Shown piece by piece: positions 13,895-19,408 of a stretch of DNA of 19,408 nt (positions within the stretch are counted from its first letter, which is position 1; every line of letters begins with the position of its first letter). The stretch covers positions 1,345 to 20,752 of the forward strand of contig DKXD01000067.1 of the NCBI GenBank assembly GCA_002492075.1, in the 5' to 3' direction. The stretch is from Ruminococcaceae bacterium UBA7135 (GTDB lineage: Bacteria > Bacillota > Clostridia > Oscillospirales > Ruminococcaceae). The notes beneath the pieces were generated by a model. That model saw nothing but the letters and a program-made list of their open reading frames with translations, was not told where the DNA came from and searched no databases. The translations under genes and the position numbers were made by a program.

Positions 13895-15874
13895 TTAATC
13901 CTTTCTGAAAAACGTCCCCGTCCACCCGTCCGCGTTCAACGGCAGGTCAGCCGCCCACGGGATAGGCGCGCGCATGATCTGCACTACAGTGTCAAGATCG
14001 GCGTGATCGGCGGGTATATCAATAACGACCTCATCATGAATATGGAACACGACGGGCATTCCCGCCGCCTCTAACCGCTCGATAGCACACGCCAAGCAAT
14101 CACGCGCTATCGCCTGAACGATGTTCTCGACGAGCTTACCGCCGTAGGTTTCGATCTCGCCCCACTTGTTTTTGTCGTTCACACCCATATAAACGATCGA
14201 GGGCTTGTTCCACTGATTTACGCCGAGTTTCGGGTTAATATAATACAGCTTACGCCCCGACGGTAAAAGGATCGTCATGCAGTCCGTGCCGGTGCTGTTG
14301 TCAAATTCACGAGACAGCAGGACGCACCCTACACCCACGCTGCCACCCTCTGAAATAACCCGCACGGCGGCGTTTTCTATTGCGTACCACAGATCGCGGA
14401 TACGGCGGTTCGCCTCGCGCCAGCGACTGACTATATCAGGAAGCTCTTCCTCGGACAGCCCCATATTGAGCGCGCCCATTTGAATAAGTGCGCCAACGCT
14501 GCCCTGATAGCCTAACGCCAGCTCCGCGACCTTGCCCTTTTGCCGCAATGCATATTCGGGATTGCCTTTCTTGATCTTCTCGATCGGAACGCCGAACATT
14601 TGAGATGCTGATGCCTCGTAAATTTTGCCGTGTGTGCGGAATACATCAAGCCGCCACTGTTCGCCTGCAAGCCACGAAATGACCCTCGCCTCAATCGCCG
14701 AAAAGTCCGCGTCCACCAAAAGGTTGTTGCGGGATGCTACAAACGAGGTGCGAATAAGCTGTGACAGTGTGTCGGATATGCTGCCGCAGACAAGCCGCAA
14801 AGCGTCGGGTTGGTTGTTTATCACCAAATCACGGGCAAGGGACAGTGGCTCGGTGTATGTTCTCGGTAGGTTCTGCACCTGCACTAAACGCCCCGCCCAT
14901 CTGCCGGTGCGGTTTGCCCCGTAAAACTGCAACAGCCCTCTCACGCGACCATCGGAACACACCGCCGCCTCGATTGCGTCATATTTCTTTGTTGAGGTCT
15001 TGCCGAGCTCCTGCCGTATTTCAAGCATACGCTGAACGGCGTCGCTGTTGCCGTCACGGTTCAAAAGGCGGGTCACGGTTTCCTTGTTAAGGGCGGGCAA
15101 TTCCTCGTCAAGTTCCGCTCCAAGCCAATCTTTCAGCTGCTTCACGCTGTTGGGATTGTCAAGCCCGGATATTTTCATAGCCTCCTCGATAAGAGCTGCG
15201 CGCGCATTTTCGCCCATAGTCAGCGCACCCGTTACAAGGTTCATATCGACCATAACGCCGCGGGCATTGATCCGCAGGTCGGTTTCCCACTCTTTCTGCA
15301 CAAAATCGGGAACAGGAAACGCCGAGAGCCGTTTTTCGATTTCCATCTCGGTCACAACGTCCTGTCGGTTGTATTCCTTAAATAAAGCCCACTTGTCGGG
15401 ATCATGGTGCGGAAGGTTGCGGGTTCTGCCGCCGTTGGTCTTTGTCGGTCTGCACGGTACGCAGAAATAACGGATCAAGGCTTTGCCGCTGTTCAGCTTT
15501 TGCTTGTCTGCAGCGAGTCCTAACGCCTTGCCGGTCGCTTCAAGTCCTGCGGTATATCCGCAGTAAAGACCATGAAACATGGTGCAACGCCATTGATCAA
15601 CGGGAAGCATACCAAAATACTTTGACAGTCCGCACCACTCGAATGCGGCGTTATATGCGTGTTTAATAAAACCGGGATCGCTTAATGCAGATACCAACCA
15701 CGGAGGAATAATTTCCCCCGCGGCGATGTCGATAACCTGCACCGGCTCTCCATCAAGCGAATAAGCAAAAAGCAGTATTTGAAAATCGGGGCTTTCAATG
15801 TACTTGAACATTCCCGACTTTTTAAGATCGACGCTTGAAAAGGTTTCAAGGTCAATACTCAAATGGTGAGCCAT
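13895..15874 (-). CDS. polA: DNA polymerase I family (family A) with 3'-5' exonuclease
   Basis: The replicative phage polymerase, 659 residues. Exonuclease motifs: Exo I SIDLETFS (D8, E10), Exo II HAYNAAFEW (N75), Exo III YNRQDVVTEMEI (D172), so proofreading seems intact. No 5'-3' exonuclease domain. Polymerase motif A is DADFSAIEAR (catalytic D390, E395), motif B lies at KGKVAELALGYQGSVGAL (446-463) and motif C is FHIHDEVVID (H613-D614-E615). ATG 15874 follows AAGGAGG, which overlaps the stop of the ssDNA-binding gene; the helicase follows 2 nt downstream. With the primase-VapE protein, SSB and helicases it makes a near-complete phage replisome. Confidence 0.96.
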   Translation of the reverse strand: MAHHLSIDLETFSSVDLKKSGMFKYIESPDFQILLFAYSLDGEPVQVIDIAAGEIIPPWLVSALSDPGFIKHAYNAAFEWCGLSKYFGMLPVDQWRCTMFHGLYCGYTAGLEATGKALGLAADKQKLNSGKALIRYFCVPCRPTKTNGGRTRNLPHHDPDKWALFKEYNRQDVVTEMEIEKRLSAFPVPDFVQKEWETDLRINARGVMVDMNLVTGALTMGENARAALIEEAMKISGLDNPNSVKQLKDWLGAELDEELPALNKETVTRLLNRDGNSDAVQRMLEIRQELGKTSTKKYDAIEAAVCSDGRVRGLLQFYGANRTGRWAGRLVQVQNLPRTYTEPLSLARDLVINNQPDALRLVCGSISDTLSQLIRTSFVASRNNLLVDADFSAIEARVISWLAGEQWRLDVFRTHGKIYEASASQMFGVPIEKIKKGNPEYALRQKGKVAELALGYQGSVGALIQMGALNMGLSEEELPDIVSRWREANRRIRDLWYAIENAAVRVISEGGSVGVGCVLLSREFDNSTGTDCMTILLPSGRKLYYINPKLGVNQWNKPSIVYMGVNDKNKWGEIETYGGKLVENIVQAIARDCLACAIERLEAAGMPVVFHIHDEVVIDIPADHADLDTVVQIMRAPIPWAADLPLNADGWTGTFFRKD

Positions 15875-15886
15875 TTTTGCCCCTCC

Positions 15887-16651
15887 TTAAAATGGATAAT
15901 CATTCGGGGACGAATAACCGCCAAACGGGTCTGCCGCACTCTGCGGCTGTTGAGCCTGATAATATGCAGGCGCGGCGGGCTGCTGTGCCGTCTGCGGATA
16001 AACGGGAGCTGGGGTGGCGGGCTGCTGATAAGCAGGAGCGGAGGCAGGAGCTGCGGCGGGTGCGCCATACGCAGGCAGGGCGGGGTTCTGCGGCTGTACG
16101 ACTGCATTTCCGACGGTCGCAAAGTCGGAGGCTGCCGAGGCGTTACCCGCCAAAGGCTCACCATCGCGGGTCTTCATAATATTTCCAAGTCCGCAGCCTA
16201 CACCTTTGTTGCCGCTGTTGGAATATCCGAAAAAGCGGATCGTAACGCGTCCATACATACCACTGTAAATGTCGGACGGAGCAAGCTCGGCGTTGATGTT
16301 GTCCATACCAACGACCTGCGGTTTCATTTTGGTGGACGCCGTGATTACCCAGTGACCCTTGCACTCCTCGCCAAACGGAACGCCCGATTGACGAACGCCG
16401 TCACCGTCCCAGATAGGGATGCGGGGCTGCGGGGGACGAACGCCGCCCCACACCTTGTTGACAGCTTCCTGCGCCGCCGCCTGAATAGCGGAGTCGATGT
16501 CCGCTTTCGTGGCAGCATCGCTTTTGGGAATAAGCAGCGTTACCGAGTATTTAGGCTCGCCGCCCTGCTGTGAAGCGCGGGGTGTTATTACGTTTACATA
16601 CGACAGGCGAACCTCGCCGGTCAATACTTTCAATGCGTCATTCTGATACAT
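15887..16651 (-). CDS. DUF2815 / Enc34-type ssDNA-binding protein
   Basis: The 254-residue protein has an OB-fold-like N-terminal region (about 1-185): LTGEVRLSYVNVITPR, YSVTLLIPKSDAATKADID, the block VRPPQPRIPIWDGDGV and YGRVTIRFFGYSNSGNKGVG, matching DUF2815. From about 190 a Pro/Ala/Gln-rich disordered tail ends in SSPNDYPF, similar in place and character to the DDDIPF tip of bacterial SSB that recruits partners. Expected role: coating single-stranded DNA during phage replication. It lies 12 nt before the polymerase gene. Start ATG 16651 is preceded by AAAGGAG at about 11 nt. Confidence 0.9.
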   Translation of the reverse strand: MYQNDALKVLTGEVRLSYVNVITPRASQQGGEPKYSVTLLIPKSDAATKADIDSAIQAAAQEAVNKVWGGVRPPQPRIPIWDGDGVRQSGVPFGEECKGHWVITASTKMKPQVVGMDNINAELAPSDIYSGMYGRVTIRFFGYSNSGNKGVGCGLGNIMKTRDGEPLAGNASAASDFATVGNAVVQPQNPALPAYGAPAAAPASAPAYQQPATPAPVYPQTAQQPAAPAYYQAQQPQSAADPFGGYSSPNDYPF

Positions 16652-16670
16652 AATCCTTAAATCTCCTTTA

Positions 16671-17087
16671 TTACCTTAAAATTTCGTTGTAAGCGTTTTT
16701 AATTTTACCGTAACGCTCTAAAGCGGATTTTGTGCGCTTGACCTCAAGGGCGGCTTTTTTCAATTCTCTTTGTGCAAATAGCAATTCGGCTTTCATTTCC
16801 TTTGTTGCCATTGTGCCAAAACAAGCGACTTTACTTTCTGCCGCCCGTGCGGTCTGCTCGATTGTTTTCTTTCCCGCTTCTTTAAGTTCGACCCACATTT
16901 TGAGATGCCGTTCCCACGCAGGGAAAAAGCGGTCAAACGTTTCAAATGCGGGCGCGTTTTGGTGGGGGCGTTCGCTCAACAGCTTGAACACTTTGCGTAT
17001 ATTCTTCAACGAACTGCCGTCAAAGAATGTGGGCAGGTATAACGTCATTTGGCACTTATCGTACTGAATTAGAACGCTTTCCGGCAT
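16671..17087 (-). CDS. Hypothetical phage protein, 138 residues
   Basis: Not recognised. Starts at ATG 17087, overlapping the DUF2800 stop by one base (TAATG), so translation is probably coupled; an internal ATG (residue 14) is possible. The first half has aromatic clusters (TLYLPTFFDG, AFETFDRFFPAWERHLKMW). The second half, from about residue 65, is Ala/Lys/Glu-rich and predicted by eye to be a long helix or coiled coil (LLFAQRELKKAALEVKRTK). No signal peptide or membrane segment. Position between a nuclease and an SSB gene suggests a role in recombination or replication; this is only context. Confidence 0.75.
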   Translation of the reverse strand: MPESVLIQYDKCQMTLYLPTFFDGSSLKNIRKVFKLLSERPHQNAPAFETFDRFFPAWERHLKMWVELKEAGKKTIEQTARAAESKVACFGTMATKEMKAELLFAQRELKKAALEVKRTKSALERYGKIKNAYNEILR

Positions 17088-18307
17088 TATGAGGACGCCC
17101 CCTGCTGTTCCCCCTGCGCTGCTCCCGAAAAGTCAGCGGCAGCGGTGCTGTATGGTTCGCGCTTGTCCGACATCGGGGCGAGAGTAGGCTTGCCAAGTGG
17201 CTTTATAACAAACTGCCCGATCTTTTCCGCAAATTCTTTCTTGCCCATCAATTCCTCAAGCCCCGTAAGAGTTTTTGGTTTGTGCTCATAAACAAGCGAC
17301 TCGTCATAGCCTGCGGCAATAACGGCGGCGAGGGCGGCATCCTGATCGCTGAACGTTCTGTTACTGCGACCCGCAACGGCTTTCCAGCCCGCTATTTCCT
17401 CGCCGTTCAGCAAAGCGTTCAGTGCGTACTCTTCAAGGTCTTTATACCATTGCACAAGGTCCTTTCCGCGAACAAGCAGCTCACCGATTTTGGCGTTAGT
17501 AAGCACGTTCCCGCCGCCATGCTGCGCCTTTTCACGGTTCTCCGCGGTCGGCAGCAGACAGCCTTTGAAGTCCTCAAGGGCAGTGTTGACGTCGGCACGG
17601 GCGCGGCACTGCGCTTTCCCGCGGCAGAACCGGCAGTGATCGCCGGGTTTAAACTCCCCAAAGCCACTGAAAGCCGTCTGCGCTATCGGCTTGATCGTTT
17701 CGCCCCATGCTTTCAACTCGTCGACCGTGATCGTTTCGCTTGACAGTTCGGACTGTATGCGGGGTTGGTCGATCGTCATACGCACCCGCTTTATCATGCC
17801 GCCGTAAAACGGCTCATATTTTTTCAACGCACCGAGAGCGTAAAGCCGCATTTGCGGGTTTCCCTCCGCCAATACGGGGACGCCCTTTCCGTGCTTGTAG
17901 TCGGTAATGTCAAGCATATCACCGCCGATCATAATGCAGTCGCACGTTCCAAAGCCGTCAGGGACATATTCCGAAAAGTCCACTTTGACCTCGGCGTTTA
18001 CAAGCGGAGGGATGTCATAGCCCATTGCCTTTTCTGTGAGATGCTCAATGTAAAGATCGCTTGTCCGATCCATCTCATCGGCGTACAAAGGGCCTTTTTT
18101 CAGCTTGTTCAACCTCGAATTATATGTACGCGTATTGATTGAGTTGGTGAACTTTTTCAAGACCTTTAACTCGCAAAGCGCGTGCGCCAATCTACCCTCC
18201 TCGGCATATTCTGACGTTGTTTCGGGGAACTGCGCCTCAAAGCGCGGGGACGCGGTACACGCCATCCACCGGGCCGCCGAGGACGCAGACAACAAAGCGT
18301 GTTCCAT
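17087..18307 (-). CDS. DUF2800 protein, RecB/Cas4-like PD-(D/E)XK nuclease with probable Fe-S cluster
   Basis: The 406-residue protein has conserved ALLSASSAARWMACTASPR at the N-terminus with C17, AEEGRLAHALCEL (E37, H42), GTCDCIMIGG (D123), MLDITDYKHGKG (D136, K138) and QMRLYALGAL (Q152, Y156), the nuclease motif order of RecB/AddB/Cas4. CRFCRGKAQC supplies C225, C228 and C234; with C17 these could hold a 4Fe-4S cluster as in Cas4 and AddB. Role: probably end-processing exonuclease in phage recombination. ATG 18307 is chosen over the longer frame (18364) because TAGGAGG stands 6 nt upstream; that box overlaps the stop of the previous gene. The tail is Ala/Gly/Gln-rich. Confidence 0.88.
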   Translation of the reverse strand: MEHALLSASSAARWMACTASPRFEAQFPETTSEYAEEGRLAHALCELKVLKKFTNSINTRTYNSRLNKLKKGPLYADEMDRTSDLYIEHLTEKAMGYDIPPLVNAEVKVDFSEYVPDGFGTCDCIMIGGDMLDITDYKHGKGVPVLAEGNPQMRLYALGALKKYEPFYGGMIKRVRMTIDQPRIQSELSSETITVDELKAWGETIKPIAQTAFSGFGEFKPGDHCRFCRGKAQCRARADVNTALEDFKGCLLPTAENREKAQHGGGNVLTNAKIGELLVRGKDLVQWYKDLEEYALNALLNGEEIAGWKAVAGRSNRTFSDQDAALAAVIAAGYDESLVYEHKPKTLTGLEELMGKKEFAEKIGQFVIKPLGKPTLAPMSDKREPYSTAAADFSGAAQGEQQGASS

Positions 18308-18317
18308 AGCCGCCCTC

Positions 18318-18749
18318 CTATATCTGTGCGCCGAGAGCGCGCAGTTCCGCAGCAAACACCCCATACTGTTCGGGCTTCAACTGATTTACTGACTGTACAC
18401 CGTACTTAGCGAGCACCGCCAGAGCCTCATTCATCTTACCCGCCTGTGCAAGAGCCGCACCCGCACGGGCAAGCGCGTCAAGCGTGTAAGTCGGTGCGGC
18501 GGTAGGCACGGCGGCGGGAACTGCCGCAGGTGCGGTCGCAACGGGTGCGGGAGCTGCTGCGGACACTGGGGGTGCGACGGGAGCGGGCGCAGCACTCGGA
18601 ACTGTCGCGGCTGCCGCAGGAGCTGCAACGGGGGACTGTGCTATAGGTGCCGTGGGTGCGGGCGCGGTGTTCGCATTAGCCGCTGCCATCTGTGCAAGGT
18701 TGGCGAAAAGCTCCGCCGGTGTGTTGCCTTTGATCGTGATTTCGTACAT
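18318..18749 (-). CDS. Phage protein with Ala/Pro-rich linker, unknown function
   Basis: The 143-residue product has a short N-terminal motif (MYEITIKGNTPAELFANLAQ), a long low-complexity Ala/Pro/Val linker (about 25-85), and a helical C-terminal domain with YTLDALARAGAALAQAGKMN and VLAKYGVQSVNQLKPEQYG. The C-terminal block resembles small domains seen in Firmicutes phage early genes, but I cannot name a function. ATG 18749 has AGGAGG (18759-18764) 9 nt upstream. It directly precedes the DUF2800 nuclease gene, so a partner or adaptor for that nuclease is conceivable. Confidence 0.8.
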   Translation of the reverse strand: MYEITIKGNTPAELFANLAQMAAANANTAPAPTAPIAQSPVAAPAAAATVPSAAPAPVAPPVSAAAPAPVATAPAAVPAAVPTAAPTYTLDALARAGAALAQAGKMNEALAVLAKYGVQSVNQLKPEQYGVFAAELRALGAQI

Positions 18750-18781
18750 GGATAAAATCCTCCTAAAAAATTATATTCTTA

Positions 18782-18804
18782 CCGCACAGCTCAAAGCTGT
18801 ACGG
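18782..18804 (-). other. Stem-loop in the leader of the Ala/Pro protein gene
   Basis: CCGTACAGC and GCTGTGCGG (minus strand) pair over 9 bp with one G-U, loop TTTGA. The stem ends 17 nt before the AGGAGG of the next gene. A TTTTTT run lies further on, just before that box, too far for a classic terminator. It may be a stability, processing or regulatory element. Confidence 0.45.
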
Positions 18805-18832
18805 ACAAGTAACAGACTTGAGTTGGTAGTGG

Positions 18833-18937
18833 TCAGTCCTCCCACCAACCGTAAATTTTCGCGTAACATTCTGCGCAGTAGCGCAAGCCATAACCTATGT
18901 ATACGGCTTTCTTGTTGCATTTTCTGCATTTTTTCAT
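18833..18937 (-). CDS. Small zinc-ribbon protein, 34 residues
   Basis: ATG at 18937 overlaps the TGA of the upstream PAPS-reductase-like gene (ATGA) and follows GGGAGG by about 8 nt. The peptide has two CxxC knuckles, C4-x2-C7 in MKKCRKCNKK and C21-x2-C24 in YCAECY, spaced 13 apart, and ends GWWED at TGA 18833-18835. The four cysteines suggest one bound zinc ion. Probably a small nucleic-acid- or protein-binding factor; no family named. Confidence 0.75.
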   Translation of the reverse strand: MKKCRKCNKKAVYIGYGLRYCAECYAKIYGWWED

Positions 18938-19408
18938 TTTAAGCCCTCCCGTTCGGCGTTCTTACGCATTTCCTTGTATGCGTTGTATTTCATTCGGTAC
19001 TCATAGCTTTTCCCGAAAATGTTCCACGCGGCTTTAACAACGTTAGGCTCAAACGGGCGAATTTTTTCGAGGTCATCAACCGCCTTGTAGGAGATCGGAC
19101 ATCCGCAGCAGCCCGTTCTCGTAAGCCCATAGACCTCGTAAGCATCGGAATATGTAATGCCGTATCGTTCCTTGTACCACGCCTTATCTTTGTCGGTGAC
19201 GTAGAACAGCGGTCTGAACCTAAATTGTTCATTCCCCGTTTCGTAAAAGCACATCGTGTTGTTTTCGTTATCCATAAACTCAGCACTGCGGGGGACGGAG
19301 CGCATTCCGCCTTCGTCTCTGCGCTCGCCTGTGATGATCATTTCATAGTCTTTTTGAGCTTTGTGTGCGACTTGCTTTTTACAGTAATCGCAGCATTTGG
19401 CACTGATT
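18934..19408 (-). CDS. PAPS reductase-like / ATP-pyrophosphatase family protein (5' end outside window)
   Basis: The frame stays open to the right edge, so at least 157 residues of the C-terminal part are visible; ATG 19341 is internal. Visible parts: ISAKCCDYCKK, MIITGERRDEGGMRSVPRS, RFRPLFYVTDKDKAWYKERY, YGLTRTGCCGCPISYK and a helical Lys/Arg-rich end. GxRxxEG plus the CCGCP motif are typical of phage-encoded members of PAPS_reduct (PF01507), a family that activates substrates with ATP and includes the DNA-phosphorothioation protein DndC. The P-loop-like N-terminus is not in the window. The real substrate in phages is unknown; sulfate assimilation is unlikely here. Overlaps the zinc-ribbon gene by 4 nt. 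Confidence 0.85.
   Translation of the reverse strand, partial: ISAKCCDYCKKQVAHKAQKDYEMIITGERRDEGGMRSVPRSAEFMDNENNTMCFYETGNEQFRFRPLFYVTDKDKAWYKERYGITYSDAYEVYGLTRTGCCGCPISYKAVDDLEKIRPFEPNVVKAAWNIFGKSYEYRMKYNAYKEMRKNAEREGLK

Noticed and set aside
15863..16573. 236-residue plus-strand open frame
   Set aside because: Antisense to the DUF2815 gene; arginine-rich shadow typical of GC-rich coding sequence.
17087..18307. CRISPR adaptation gene (Cas4)
   Set aside because: Nuclease and cysteine motifs resemble Cas4, but there is no repeat array or other cas gene; DUF2800 in a phage recombination cluster fits.
1..19408. tRNA genes, CRISPR arrays, insertion sequences, attachment sites
   Set aside because: None seen by eye on either strand: no cloverleaf with a TTCRANY-type arm, no regularly spaced long repeats, no transposase or integrase frames.

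Overview
The window is a stretch of tailed-phage (siphovirus-type) or prophage DNA, very probably from a Firmicutes/Clostridia host such as a gut or rumen Oscillospiraceae or Lachnospiraceae. This rests on gene content and order (DUF2800, DUF2815/Enc34-like SSB, family-A DNA polymerase, helicase, DNA methyltransferases, primase-VapE, VRR-NUC, SNF2 helicase, DUF1492 regulator, PBSX/SPP1-type terminase, SPP1-type portal, MuF head protein), on strong AGGAGG-type ribosome binding sites, and on dense ATGA/TAATG stop-start overlaps. All supported genes lie on the minus strand, so transcription runs from the right end to the left. Plus-strand open frames are shadows.

Right part, 19408 to 15887 (early/recombination genes): a 5'-truncated PAPS-reductase-like protein, a 34-residue zinc-ribbon protein, an Ala/Pro-linker protein, a RecB/Cas4-like DUF2800 nuclease with a probable Fe-S cluster, an unknown 138-residue protein and a DUF2815 ssDNA-binding protein with an SSB-like tip. 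Centre, 15874 to 9485: DNA polymerase I with proofreading domain, a DEAD/SNF2-type helicase, an N4-cytosine-type methyltransferase, a 30-residue ORF, a C5-cytosine methyltransferase that is split and circularly permuted over two genes, and a 54-residue small protein. Next, 9495 to 5143: a primase-helicase (AEP plus VapE), a 278-bp AT-rich spacer full of repeats (possible origin or operator), a VRR-NUC nuclease and an SNF2 helicase. Left part, 5146 to 1: a DUF1492 sigma-like regulator, then a promoter flanked by a phased GTAGG repeat array and followed at once by a strong hairpin, then small and large terminase, an intergenic hairpin, portal, and a MuF head protein whose C-terminus enters a polymorphic-toxin-like nuclease domain and is cut by the window edge.

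The most unusual parts are: (1) the C5 methyltransferase, with motif order IV-VI-VIII-TRD in one gene and TRD-IX-X-I-II in the next, a repeat-built target region, and a one-base frame break at a G8 tract, one of three C/G tracts of 8-9 bases inside it; (2) the late-promoter control region, whose repeats are spaced 10, 10 and 21 bp and lie partly inside the 3' coding end of the putative regulator; (3) the MuF-toxin fusion; and (4) the repeat-rich spacer upstream of the VRR-NUC gene. Several start codons are best placed inside the longest open frame, three at TTG or GTG, using ribosome binding sites and overlaps.
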